From: Streptomyces actuosus | Lineage (GTDB): Bacteria > Actinomycetota > Actinomycetes > Streptomycetales > Streptomycetaceae | NCBI RefSeq assembly: GCF_016921115.1 | Contig: NZ_JAFFZS010000026.1 | Span: 49,463-113,462, forward strand | Direction of reading: 5' to 3' | Length of the DNA: 64,000 nt | Part shown: positions 1-8,313 of the stretch, piece by piece | How the letters are laid out: each line of letters opens with the position of its first letter | Numbering within the stretch: the first letter of the stretch is position 1 | Made by a program: the position numbers and the translations under genes | The notes under the pieces: generated by a model | Seen by the model: the letters and a program-made list of their open reading frames with translations, nothing else | What the model was told of the DNA's origin: nothing | Databases searched by the model: none

Positions 1-214
1 ACCCGAACGGGTGAGTGGTGAGCAACAACACACATTGCCGGTTCCATTGGGATTTTCGGACACACGTGAGTGAAGATCCGTTCCTGACGGCAAGCCCCCG
101 CCACAAGCGGCGGGGCGGTCCGGGCGGACGCCGAGTCCTGCCGCCGCCCGGACGACCGGTCGACAGGAGTGGATCGGCAGGAGTGGAGGACCCAGGCAAG
201 GCGGGCCGACGGGA

Positions 215-318
215 CGTCAGTTCCGAGCGGCCCTTGGGGTGAAGTCGCGGTGACGCGACCGGGCTACTTCGCCAGCCCGAATCCGACAGGTCATCCTTCA
301 CAGGCGGCTGACGAAGGG
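215..318 (+). promoter_or_regulatory. ydaO-type cyclic di-AMP riboswitch upstream of a cell-wall hydrolase
   Basis: The stretch contains three nested hairpins: GTCGCG/CGCGAC (244-249/254-259), GGGCT/AGCCC (261-265/274-278) and CCTTC/GAAGG (295-299/313-317). Between them lies the CCCGAATCCGACAGG core followed by CACAGGCGG, the conserved signature of the ydaO-yuaA (c-di-AMP) aptamer as found before Streptomyces cell-wall lytic genes. The family normally switches gene expression off when c-di-AMP is high. The last helix includes the Shine-Dalgarno GAAGGG (313-318) of the next gene, so control could be at translation. Bases 1-214 hold only a short GC hairpin and no gene. The 5' boundary is approximate. 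Confidence 0.8.
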
Positions 319-324
319 TTGCGC

Positions 325-798
325 ATGACTGCGCTCAATCGTGTCCCGTCTCTGATGGCCCGGGCAGGTACCGCCTCGGCCCTCACCCTCGCCGCCGTCG
401 GCGGCTCCATCGCCGTCCCCGGTCTGGCCACCGAAGCCGCTGCCGCCACGCCGGCCACCAGGGCGCTCCAGATCGCGGCCTCCAAGAAGGGCGCACCGTA
501 CAAGTGGGGTGCCACCGGACCCCACCGCTTCGACTGCTCCGGGCTGACGCTGTACTCGTTCAAGAAGGCGGGCAAGCGGCTTCCGCGGACCGCGGCGCAG
601 CAGTACAACACGACCCGACATGTCTCCGCCACCCACCGCAAGGCCGGTGACCTGGTGTTCTTCCACTCGGGCAGGAACGTCTACCACGTGGGGATCTACG
701 CCGGCCGGGGGAAGATCTGGCACGCCCCGAAGACCGGGGACGTGGTCAAACTGCAGAAGATCTGGACGAGGAGCGTCTGGTACGGGCGCGTGAGCTGA
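325..798 (+). CDS. NlpC/P60 family secreted cell-wall endopeptidase
   Basis: A 157-residue exported hydrolase that should cleave peptide cross-bridges of peptidoglycan. Residues 1-40 are a signal peptide (MTALNRVPSLMARAG, a hydrophobic run, then Ala-rich TEAAAATPA). The remainder is one NlpC/P60 domain with catalytic Cys in RFDCSGLT, His in VYHVGIYAG and the third polar residue in WHAPKTG. The ATG at 325 is chosen because GAAGGG lies 7 nt upstream; a longer open frame from 169 runs through the riboswitch and is not coding. It is short for the family, with no SH3 or coiled-coil module, so substrate targeting must come from the catalytic domain itself. A GC hairpin follows the stop. Confidence 0.93.
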   Translation: MTALNRVPSLMARAGTASALTLAAVGGSIAVPGLATEAAAATPATRALQIAASKKGAPYKWGATGPHRFDCSGLTLYSFKKAGKRLPRTAAQQYNTTRHVSATHRKAGDLVFFHSGRNVYHVGIYAGRGKIWHAPKTGDVVKLQKIWTRSVWYGRVS

Positions 799-809
799 GC
801 TCCTGAGCT

Positions 810-855
810 CCCCGGGGCGGAGGCTGCTCCCTGACGCGCAGTCACCGCCCCGGGG
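810..855 (+). terminator. GC-rich hairpin after the NlpC/P60 gene
   Basis: A perfect 11-bp inverted repeat, CCCCGGGGCGG at 810-820 and CCGCCCCGGGG at 845-855, starts 12 nt after the stop codon. There is no T tract, which is usual for Streptomyces terminators. Confidence 0.6.
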
Positions 856-1851
856 CCCTGAGAGGCCGGCGGAGGCCCGGGCGGCCCAGGAGGCGCCCCC
901 CAGGGGGCTCTGCGCGACGACCGCACGGCGGCGTCCGGGCGCCGTGCCGCGGACGTGGACCCCGCCGGTGGGCCACCGGGCCCGGGAACCGGCCGCGGCC
1001 ATGGCCGGGACGCGGCTGCGCCCCGCCTCCGGCCGAGCGGACGGGGCGGCCGTACCGCGGGCGGGGCAGGTCCGGTGCGCGGGGACCCTGTTCCGCCGCC
1101 GGGCCCGGCTGGCCCGAGGAACCTTCCGCGGCCGGGAGGGCGGCGGGACCGCTGGGTGCCGTGCCCTCGCACGGCGGGGGTCCCGGAAGGGCCGCTCCGC
1201 GGCAGTGGGGGCCGGGGCCGCAGCAAGGCCCGTGGACGCCTCGAAGCGGGCCCGGGGGGCCGACCCGCGGGACAGGCCCTCCCCCGTGCCGTAAGAAGAG
1301 CTGTGGGACCACTCCGATGCCCGGCAGCGTCACGAGTCGTCGATCCCGGTCGGACCGAGGCCGTGGTGCCCCCGAACCGCCGCCGGCCGGAGCGCCGGCC
1401 CGCACCCGGCGGCGAAGGATCCTCCGGGTGGAGCACCCGAGACCGGACGGACGCGACCCACCCGAGCGGAGGCGAGGAGGCCCGGCGATCGAAGGGACCC
1501 GTCGCCGGACCGACGAGGCCCGTCCGGCGGACGAGGCCTCCCGGCCGGAGGGCTCACCACTCGAACGGAGGGGGTCCCGCCCGGAACGGCCCCCGGACCG
1601 CCAAGGGCGGTTCCGGTCCCGCGCGCGGCCCGGCCGCCCGTCGTGACTCCCCGTCGCCCCGGGCCGGCACCGCGCCGGTGTCCTCCGCGCGTCGCGCTCG
1701 CCGGGCACCGTGCTCTCGGCGGGCCGGGGCCCGGGCGCGCCGGGCCGGCCGGAGCGGCGAGCCGCCTCGGACCGGCCGGGGTCCGCATCGTCGGGTCCCA
1801 GGGGCGCCGGGGGCCGGGTCGGCCGGGGCACTCACGCTCGCCGGGGCCGGG
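856..1851. other. 1 kb gene-free, GC-saturated interval
   Basis: No credible gene is seen. Several frames stay open on both strands, but all translations are Pro/Arg/Gly/Ala strings with no recognisable fold, Shine-Dalgarno or codon-position bias. The sequence is dominated by CCGG, GGCC and CGG runs. It may be decayed coding sequence or spacer. Confidence 0.6.
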
Positions 1852-2313
1852 TCATGGGTCCGGCTGCACGACCGTCGTCGCCACCGGCTCGGCCGGGACG
1901 GTCCACGGCAGGGCGATGGAGACCGTCTTGCCGCCCTCGCGGGTGGGACGGACGCTGAGCTTGCCCCCGTTCTCCGCGGCCAGCCAGCGGATGATCACCA
2001 TCCCGCGGCCGTTGTCCTGCTGGACGGCGGCAGGCAGCCGTTTGGGGAAGCGGGGGTGGCTGTCGGTCACACCGATGCGCAGCTGTTCGTCACGGTCGAG
2101 GGCGAGGTCGACCGTGAAGGTGGGTGACTGCCCGAAGGTGTGCTGCACGGAATTGGTGGCGAGCTCGGAGACGATCAACCGGATGGTGTCGGCGGCGTCC
2201 GTGTCCGCCGGCAGGCCCCACTCCGCAAGCGTGCCGATCACGAAGGAGCGGGCGGCGGAGACCGAGGCGGGATCGCTCGGCAGAGTGACGGATGCTTCCA
2301 GGTGGTCTGCCAT
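1852..2313 (-). CDS. ATP-binding anti-sigma-factor-like protein (HATPase_c, RsbW/AbaA-like)
   Basis: A 153-residue single-domain GHKL ATPase of the kind annotated in Streptomyces as ATP-binding regulatory or serine-kinase anti-sigma factor. The N box is VSELATNSVQHT (about residues 49-60), the G1 box is GVTDSHPR, and the G2 lid is DNGRGMVIIRWLA. No histidine phosphotransfer domain is present, so it should act by binding or phosphorylating a partner. It is divergent from the DUF5753/DUF397 pair, the same trio that makes up whiJ-like developmental clusters. The partner is not identifiable from sequence. Confidence 0.88.
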   Translation of the reverse strand: MADHLEASVTLPSDPASVSAARSFVIGTLAEWGLPADTDAADTIRLIVSELATNSVQHTFGQSPTFTVDLALDRDEQLRIGVTDSHPRFPKRLPAAVQQDNGRGMVIIRWLAAENGGKLSVRPTREGGKTVSIALPWTVPAEPVATTVVQPDP

Positions 2314-2399
2314 GGCGACGTCGTCCCTTTCCCGCGGGACCGCGGTCCGACACGAGGCGGATGGTTCGAGTACGGTCCCGGACTGGTGCTTCGCCCGTC

Positions 2400-2527
2400 A
2401 GACTGCCATCACCGAGCCGGTCGCGGGTGGCGATCCACCAAGATGTGCATATATCTGTCGCTCAAAGCGGTGAACTCTGCTACGGCAGAGCGCATTTGGG
2501 CGGCCCGGTCATAGTAAGGAGGGACCC
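2400..2527 (+). promoter_or_regulatory. Divergent promoter region of the whiJ-like cluster
   Basis: A locally AT-rich stretch (GTGCATATATCTGTCG at about 2442-2457 and TAGTAAGGAGGG at 2513-2524) separates the ATPase from the DUF5753 gene. CATATAT is a candidate -10 region and AAGGAGGG is a near-perfect Shine-Dalgarno for the ATG at 2528. No operator was resolved. Confidence 0.4.
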
Positions 2528-3385
2528 ATGCAGCACGGTCCCGCGGTGCGCCGGCGCAAACTCGGCGCCGAACTGCGCGCCCTGCGCACCGGCGCGGGGC
2601 TCACCAGCGGTGAGGCGGCCCGGCTGGTGGGCTGGCACCAGTCGAAGGTCAGCCGAATCGAAACCGGCGCGAGCGGCGTGAAACCGCCCGATGTGCGGTT
2701 ACTCCTGGACGTGTACGGGGTCGAGGACGACGAGTTGCGGGAGTTGCTGCTGGTACTGTCCGGGGTCCGGGACGGCCGGCGGGACCACTGGTGGCACGCC
2801 TACCGCGGGGTGCTGCCACCCACCTACCGCGACTTCATCAGTCTGGAGTCGCAGGCCAGCGCGATGCGCACACTGGAGACCTCCGTCGTTCCGGGGCTGC
2901 TGCAGACCCCGGAGTACGCCCGCGCGGTGACGAGCGCCGCCGTGGGCACGGTGGACGAGGACCGGTTGGACGCGCTGGTGGAGGTACGCCTGGCCAGGCA
3001 GGACGTACTGCGGTCGGATCCGCCCCTGGCGCTCGACGCGGTGCTGGACGAGGCCGTGCTGCACCGGGAGGTGGGTGGCCCGGAGGTGATGGCCCGTCAG
3101 CGGGCGCGGCTGGTGGAGGCGGCGCGGCTGCCACAGGTCCGGCTCCAGGTGCTGCCGTTCTCCGCGGGGGCGCATATCGGCATCACCGGCCCTTTCGTCA
3201 TCTTCTCATTTCCGAGCACTTCCGATCTGGACGTGGTTGTTCTCGACCACTTGACGAGTAGCCTCTACCTCGAACGGAAAGAAGACCTCCGGGCCTACAC
3301 CGAGGCCTTCGACTCCCTCAGGATCCACGCCCTCTCCCCCGAGGACTCGTTGGATGTCATCGCCGGAACAGGTGACGGCGCGTAA
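2528..3385 (+). CDS. XRE-family HTH regulator with DUF5753 domain (WhiJ-like)
   Basis: A 285-residue DNA-binding protein. Residues about 10-65 form an XRE helix-turn-helix (RRRKLGAELRALRTGAGL through WHQSKVSRIETG). Residues about 100-275 are the DUF5753 sensor/interaction domain (LESQASAMRTLETSVVPGLL, then QVLPFSAGAH). These Streptomyces-specific regulators are encoded beside DUF397 proteins and AbaA-like ATPases, and members such as WhiJ affect sporulation or antibiotic production. AAGGAGGG precedes the ATG. It ends 9 nt before the DUF397 gene, so the two are one operon. Confidence 0.93.
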   Translation: MQHGPAVRRRKLGAELRALRTGAGLTSGEAARLVGWHQSKVSRIETGASGVKPPDVRLLLDVYGVEDDELRELLLVLSGVRDGRRDHWWHAYRGVLPPTYRDFISLESQASAMRTLETSVVPGLLQTPEYARAVTSAAVGTVDEDRLDALVEVRLARQDVLRSDPPLALDAVLDEAVLHREVGGPEVMARQRARLVEAARLPQVRLQVLPFSAGAHIGITGPFVIFSFPSTSDLDVVVLDHLTSSLYLERKEDLRAYTEAFDSLRIHALSPEDSLDVIAGTGDGA

Positions 3386-3394
3386 GGAGGCACC

Positions 3395-3625
3395 ATGACC
3401 GCACTGCCTCGGAACGTACCTTCCACGACCGATCTGCCCGATGTGCGGTGGCTGCGCAGCAGCTACAGCACGGGAGCCAACAACTGCGTCGAGACGGCCC
3501 GGCCGGCCGCGGGCCCGCTCGCCGGACTGCTCGCGGTGCGCGACTCCAAGGACCCGGCCGGGCCCGCACTGCTCTTCTCCCCGGAAAGCTGGACATGGTT
3601 CACGGCCGTGGCGAACCGGCTCTGA
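3395..3625 (+). CDS. DUF397 domain-containing small protein
   Basis: A 76-residue protein with the DUF397 pattern: WLRSSYSTGANNCVETA, then VRDSKDPAGPALLFSPESWTWF. It is the usual partner of DUF5753 regulators and is thought to bind or modulate them. Shine-Dalgarno AAGGAGG lies 6 nt upstream of the ATG, overlapping the end of the regulator gene, so translation is probably coupled. Confidence 0.93.
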   Translation: MTALPRNVPSTTDLPDVRWLRSSYSTGANNCVETARPAAGPLAGLLAVRDSKDPAGPALLFSPESWTWFTAVANRL

Positions 3626-3676
3626 CCCCGGCCCCGTTCCTGCCCGTCCGGCGGCGCACGGCCGTGGTACGCCGAC

Positions 3677-4804
3677 TCAAGGTCGCGTCTCGCCGATCAC
3701 TCGTACAGCGCGTTCGATCTGCCCCTCGGAGAGGTCCGCACGGGCGGTGAGCCTCAGCCGCGAGATGCCGTCGGGAACGGAAGGAGGCCGGAAGCATCCC
3801 ACGGCGAGCCCCGCGGCGCGGCAGTCGGCCGCCCAGCGCACGGCGTCCTCCGGGGACGGTGCCCGCACGGAGACGACCGCGGCGTCGGGGCGCACCGCCT
3901 CCAGGCCCGCGGCCGTCAGGCGGGCGTGCAGTTCGCCCGCCACCGCGCGCGCCCGCGCCGCCCGCTCCGGCTCGCGGCGCAGCAGGCGCAGGGCGGCCAG
4001 GGCCGCCCCCGCGGCGGCGGGGGCGAGACCGGTGTCGAAGATGAACGTCCGTGCGGCGTTCACCAGATGGTCGATCACCCGGGCGGGGCCGAGGACGGCT
4101 CCGCCCTGGCTGCCGAGCGACTTGGACAGCGTCAGCGTCACCACGACGTCGTCGGCGCCCGCGAGTCCCGCCCCTTCCGCGGCCCCGCGGCCCCCGGTGC
4201 CCAGGACGCCGAACCCGTGTGCGTCGTCCACCAGCAGCCCGGCGCCGTGCTCGCGGCAGGACGCGGCCAGATCCGCCAGCGGGGCCGCGTCGCCGTCGAC
4301 GGAGAAGACCGTGTCGGAGACGGTGACGGCGGCCCCGTCGTGGGTTCCCAGCGCCTTGCGTACGGCGTCCGGGTCCGCGTGCGCCACCACCTGGGTGGTG
4401 CCGCGGGCCAGCCGGCAGCCGTCGATGAGCGAGGCGTGGTTGCCGGCGTCGGACACGATCAGGGTGCCGTGCGGGGCCAGCGCGGTGACGGCGGCCAGGT
4501 TGGCGGCGTAGCCGGAGGAGAAGACCAGAGCGGCCTCGACGCCGCAGAAGTCGGCGAGCTCGCGCTCGAGTTCGGTGTGCAGCTCGGTGGTCCCCGTGAC
4601 CAGCCGGGAGCCGGTCGCGCCGCCGCCCCAGTCGCGTGCGGCGCGGGCGGCGCCGTCGGTGACCTCCGGGTGGCGGGCCAGGCCGAGATAGTCGTTGCTC
4701 GCGAGATCGAGCAGCGGGCTGTTCGACGGACGGGGCCTGAGGGTCCGTACGAGTCCGGCGCGGCGGCGCAGCTCCGCCTGTTCGTCGATCCAGCCGAACG
4801 CCAT
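3677..4804 (-). CDS. bioF: 8-amino-7-oxononanoate synthase (KAPA synthase)
   Basis: A 375-residue PLP enzyme of the alpha-oxoamine synthase family that condenses pimeloyl thioester with L-alanine, the first ring-forming step of biotin synthesis. Visible landmarks are the glycine-rich SNDYLGLARHP start, the acyl-binding GSRLVTG, the PLP Asp in LLVDDAHGFGVLG and the PLP lysine in LTLSKSLGSQGGA. The ATG at 4804 has GGAGGG 8 nt upstream and gives the normal length; an in-frame GTG at 4882 would add 26 atypical residues and run into the shared promoter. It is transcribed divergently from bioBAD. Confidence 0.95.
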   Translation of the reverse strand: MAFGWIDEQAELRRRAGLVRTLRPRPSNSPLLDLASNDYLGLARHPEVTDGAARAARDWGGGATGSRLVTGTTELHTELERELADFCGVEAALVFSSGYAANLAAVTALAPHGTLIVSDAGNHASLIDGCRLARGTTQVVAHADPDAVRKALGTHDGAAVTVSDTVFSVDGDAAPLADLAASCREHGAGLLVDDAHGFGVLGTGGRGAAEGAGLAGADDVVVTLTLSKSLGSQGGAVLGPARVIDHLVNAARTFIFDTGLAPAAAGAALAALRLLRREPERAARARAVAGELHARLTAAGLEAVRPDAAVVSVRAPSPEDAVRWAADCRAAGLAVGCFRPPSVPDGISRLRLTARADLSEGQIERAVRVIGETRP

Positions 4805-4953
4805 GGGGCCCTCCGGTCGTTTTGTAGGCAGCGCACAGACCCTAGCGGCCCGACAAGCCGCCCAGGGTGTGGCAATACCCACACGGCGAAGCGTCTGCTG
4901 TTGTCCGATCCCTCCTTGGCCGCGGGCGGTCGGGTAGGACAGGATCAGATCTC
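4805..4953. promoter_or_regulatory. Divergent bioF / bioBAD control region with inverted repeat
   Basis: This 149-bp spacer is the only intergenic DNA between the two biotin transcription units. It holds an inverted repeat GTGTGG-CAATAC-CCACAC at 4867-4884, a plausible operator for a biotin repressor. No match to a remembered BirA or BioQ consensus can be claimed. Confidence 0.4.
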
Positions 4954-6171
4954 ATGGACCTGCTGAAGACGCTGGTGGACAAGGGGCTGCGGCGCGAGCA
5001 GCCGACCCGTGAGGAGGCGCTCGCCGTCCTCGCGACCTCCGACGACGATCTGCTCGACGTGGTGGCCGCGGCCGGAAGGGTGCGCCGGCAGTGGTTCGGG
5101 CGCCGGGTGAAACTCAACTATCTGGTCAACCTCAAGTCCGGGCTGTGTCCCGAGGACTGCTCCTACTGTTCTCAGCGCCTGGGCTCCAAGGCCGACATCC
5201 TGAAGTACACGTGGCTCAAGCCCGGGCAGGCCTCCGAGGCGGCCGCGGCCGGACTGGCCGGTGGGGCCAAGCGGGTGTGCCTGGTGGCCAGCGGGCGCGG
5301 CCCGACCGACCGGGACGTGGACCGGGTCTCCGAGACCATCCGGGCCATCAAGGATCAGAACGAGGGCGTCGAGGTGTGCGCCTGCCTCGGGCTGCTCTCC
5401 GACGGCCAGGCCGAGCGGCTGCGCGAGGCCGGCGCGGACGCCTACAACCACAACCTCAACACGTCCGAGGCGACGTACGGGGACATCACGAGCACCCACA
5501 CCTACGCCGACCGGGTCGACACGGTGCAGAAGGCCCACGCCGCCGGACTGTCCGCGTGCTCCGGTCTGATCGCCGGCATGGGCGAGACCGACGAGGACCT
5601 GGTCGACGTGGTGTTCTCGCTGCGCGCTCTGGATCCGGACTCGGTGCCGGTCAACTTCCTCATCCCCTTCGAGGGCACGCCGCTGGCCACCGAGTGGAAC
5701 CTCACCCCGCAGCGCTGCCTGCGGATCCTTGCGATGGTCCGGTTCGTGTGCCCGGACGTCGAGGTCCGCATCGCCGGCGGCCGTGAGGTCCACCTGCGCG
5801 CCCTGCAGCCGCTCGCCCTGCACCTGGCCAACTCGATCTTCCTCGGCGACTACCTGACCAGCGAGGGCCAGGCCGGCAAGGCCGACCTGGAGATGATCGC
5901 GGACGCCGGCTTCGAGGTGGAGGGCGCCGACCAGGTCACCCTGCCCGAGCACCGGGCGGCCGGCGGCTGCGGATCGCACGAGGCGGCCGGCTGCGGATCG
6001 CACGAGGGCGCCGCTAGCTGCGCGTCCGAGGAGGCCGGTGGCTGCGGATCGCACGAGGGCGGCGTCTGCGGTTCCGCCCCGGCCGCCGCGCAGGCGGCGG
6101 GCGACGCCCGCACCGACCTGGTCGCCGTCCGCCGTCGCGGCGCCGGAACGGACCTCGCGCCCAATGCCTGA
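4954..6171 (+). CDS. bioB: Biotin synthase (radical SAM) with Cys/Gly/His-rich C-terminal repeat tail
   Basis: A 405-residue enzyme that inserts sulfur into dethiobiotin. The radical-SAM cluster motif is CPEDCSYC (about residues 67-74, CxxxCxxC). Further conserved blocks are YNHNLNT, SGLIAGMGET and the arginine-containing VRIAGGREVHLR that holds the [2Fe-2S] cluster. The core ends near residue 335 (ADQVTLPEHR); the last 70 residues are low complexity, with GCGSHE repeated three times plus further Cys residues. Start ATG 4954 is in the position expected for the family. The stop overlaps the bioA start by 8 nt, so they are coupled. Confidence 0.96.
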   Translation: MDLLKTLVDKGLRREQPTREEALAVLATSDDDLLDVVAAAGRVRRQWFGRRVKLNYLVNLKSGLCPEDCSYCSQRLGSKADILKYTWLKPGQASEAAAAGLAGGAKRVCLVASGRGPTDRDVDRVSETIRAIKDQNEGVEVCACLGLLSDGQAERLREAGADAYNHNLNTSEATYGDITSTHTYADRVDTVQKAHAAGLSACSGLIAGMGETDEDLVDVVFSLRALDPDSVPVNFLIPFEGTPLATEWNLTPQRCLRILAMVRFVCPDVEVRIAGGREVHLRALQPLALHLANSIFLGDYLTSEGQAGKADLEMIADAGFEVEGADQVTLPEHRAAGGCGSHEAAGCGSHEGAASCASEEAGGCGSHEGGVCGSAPAAAQAAGDARTDLVAVRRRGAGTDLAPNA

Positions 6172-7444
6172 CCTGAGCACGGCCGAGTTGCTGGACCTGG
6201 ACCGCCGGCATGTGTGGCACCCGTACGGACCCATGCCCGGGCAGGCCGAACCACTCGTCGTCGAGGCGGCGAGCGGGGTCCGGCTGAAGCTCGCCGACGG
6301 CTCGGGCGAACTGGTCGACGGGATGTCGTCGTGGTGGTCGGCGATCCACGGCTACAACCACCCGGTGCTCAACGAGGCGGCGCACGACCAGCTGGGGCGG
6401 ATGAGCCACGTCATGTTCGGCGGGCTCACCCACGAGCCCGCCGTGCGGCTGGCGAAACTGCTCGTCGACATCGCGCCGGACGGCCTGGAGCACGTCTTCC
6501 TCGCCGACTCCGGCTCGGTGTCGGTCGAGGTCGCGGTCAAGATGTGCCTGCAGTACTGGCGTTCGCTGGGCCGGCCAGAGAAGCGGCGGCTGATGACCTG
6601 GCGCGGCGGCTACCACGGCGACACCTGGCAGCCGATGTCGGTGTGCGACCCCGACGGCGGCATGCACGACCTGTGGACGGGGGTGCTGCCCCGCCAGGTG
6701 TTCGCCGAGGCGCCGCCCGCGGAGTACGACGAGGCCTACGCCGAGCTCGTACGCGCGACCGTCGAGCGGCACGCGCACGAGCTCGCCGCCGTGATCGTGG
6801 AACCGGTGGTGCAGGGCGCGGGCGGTATGCGGTTCCACTCCCCCGCGTACCTGCGGGTGCTGCGTGAGGCGTGCGACGCGCACGACGTGCTGCTGGTGTT
6901 CGACGAGATCGCCACCGGGTTCGGGCGCACCGGCGAGCTGTTCGCCGCCGGCCACGCCGGCGTGGCGCCGGACGTGATGTGCATGGGCAAGGCGCTCACC
7001 GGCGGCTACCTCACGCTCGCGGCGACCCTGTGCACGGCGCGGATCGCTGAGGGGATCTCCCGGGGCGAGGTACCGGTGCTGGCGCACGGCCCGACCTTCA
7101 TGGGCAACCCGCTCGCCGCCTCGGTGGCGTGCGCCTCGATCGGACTGCTGCTCGGCCAGGACTGGCGGGCCGAGGTGGCGCGGATCGGGACCGGGCTGCG
7201 CTCGGGGCTGGCACCGGCGGCCTCCCTGCCGGGTGTGAAGGACGTCCGCGTGCTCGGCGCGATCGGGGTCGTCCAGCTCAATCACCCCGTGGACATGCGG
7301 GCGGCCACGCGGGCCGCGGTGCGCGAGGGCGTCTGGCTGCGGCCGTTCCGCGACCTCGTCTACACGATGCCGCCGTACGTCACCGGCGACGCGGACGTGG
7401 CACGGATCGCGCGCGCGGTGTGCGCCGCGGCACGGGAGGGATGA
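6164..7444 (+). CDS. bioA: Adenosylmethionine--8-amino-7-oxononanoate aminotransferase
   Basis: A 426-residue class III aminotransferase that turns KAPA into DAPA using SAM as amino donor. It starts with the typical DRRHVWHPYGPM, has the BioA substrate block GMSSWWSAIHGYNHP, PLP-binding GSVSVEVAVKM, VFDEIATGFGRTG and the Schiff-base lysine in MGKALTGGY. ATG 6164 overlaps the end of bioB; bioD follows after one nucleotide, giving a tight bioB-bioA-bioD operon. Confidence 0.96.
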   Translation: MPDLSTAELLDLDRRHVWHPYGPMPGQAEPLVVEAASGVRLKLADGSGELVDGMSSWWSAIHGYNHPVLNEAAHDQLGRMSHVMFGGLTHEPAVRLAKLLVDIAPDGLEHVFLADSGSVSVEVAVKMCLQYWRSLGRPEKRRLMTWRGGYHGDTWQPMSVCDPDGGMHDLWTGVLPRQVFAEAPPAEYDEAYAELVRATVERHAHELAAVIVEPVVQGAGGMRFHSPAYLRVLREACDAHDVLLVFDEIATGFGRTGELFAAGHAGVAPDVMCMGKALTGGYLTLAATLCTARIAEGISRGEVPVLAHGPTFMGNPLAASVACASIGLLLGQDWRAEVARIGTGLRSGLAPAASLPGVKDVRVLGAIGVVQLNHPVDMRAATRAAVREGVWLRPFRDLVYTMPPYVTGDADVARIARAVCAAAREG

Positions 7445-7445
7445 C

Positions 7446-8171
7446 ATGTCGGTACTGGTGATCACGGGTACGGGCACCGAGGTCGGCAAGACGGTCACGA
7501 CCGCGGCGGTGGCCGCCGCCGCGGTCGCCTCGGGCCGGTCGGTGGCCGTGCTCAAGGCCGCGCAGACCGGGGTGGCGCCCGGCGAGCGCGGGGACGCCGA
7601 CGAGGTGGCGCGGCTGGCCGGCGGTGTGACGGCGGCCGAGGTCGCCCGCTATCCCGAGCCGCTGGCGCCCGCGACGGCCGCACGGCGCGCCGGTCTGGAG
7701 CCGGTGCACCCGCAGCAGGTCGCCGAGGCCGCCGCCAAGCTCGCCACCGAGCACGACCTGGTGCTGGTCGAGGGCGCGGGGGGCCTGATGGTGCGGCTCG
7801 ACGAGGCCGGCGGGACACTGGCGGACACGGCCCGGCTGCTGGGTGCACCCGTCCTGCTCGTGGCCTCCGCCGGTCTGGGCACCCTCAACATCGTCGAGCT
7901 GACGGCACGTGAACTTCGGGGCCAGGAAACGGAGTTGCTGGGGCTGGTGATCGGCAGCTGGCCGCACGAGCCCGACCTCGCCTGCCGGTGCAACCTCGCC
8001 GACCTGCCCGACGTGGCCGGGGTGCCGTTGCTCGGCGCGGTGCCGGACGGAGCGGGGGCGCTCACCCCCGCAGAGTTCCGCGCTGCGGCTCCGGGTTGGC
8101 TGTCGCCGCGGCTGGACGGCACGTGGGACGCGGAGGCGTTCCGGGTACGGGAGGCGCCCCCCGCCCCCTGA
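7446..8171 (+). CDS. bioD: ATP-dependent dethiobiotin synthetase
   Basis: A 241-residue P-loop carboxylase-type enzyme making dethiobiotin from DAPA, CO2 and ATP. The Walker A loop is GTGTEVGKT at the extreme N-terminus, as in all BioD; KAAQTG and VEGAGGLMVRL supply the substrate and Mg contacts. It is the last gene of the bioBAD operon with a GGGAGGGATGAC Shine-Dalgarno region inside the end of bioA. Confidence 0.96.
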   Translation: MSVLVITGTGTEVGKTVTTAAVAAAAVASGRSVAVLKAAQTGVAPGERGDADEVARLAGGVTAAEVARYPEPLAPATAARRAGLEPVHPQQVAEAAAKLATEHDLVLVEGAGGLMVRLDEAGGTLADTARLLGAPVLLVASAGLGTLNIVELTARELRGQETELLGLVIGSWPHEPDLACRCNLADLPDVAGVPLLGAVPDGAGALTPAEFRAAAPGWLSPRLDGTWDAEAFRVREAPPAP

Positions 8172-8313
8172 GCCCGGGCCGGCCGCACCGGGCGACCACC
8201 GCCGGGTGTGCCGGGGCGGTGACGGGGGACAATCGCGGTAGGGCCCGCCGGATGCGGAGGCCCTCGCGCCTCCGCCGCGCTCCCGGCACCGACCGAGCAG
8301 GGAGGTACCCCCC

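Noticed and set aside
842..1831. A 329-residue minus-strand frame in the first gap
   Set aside because: Pro/Arg/Gly strings, no ribosome site, no codon-position bias.
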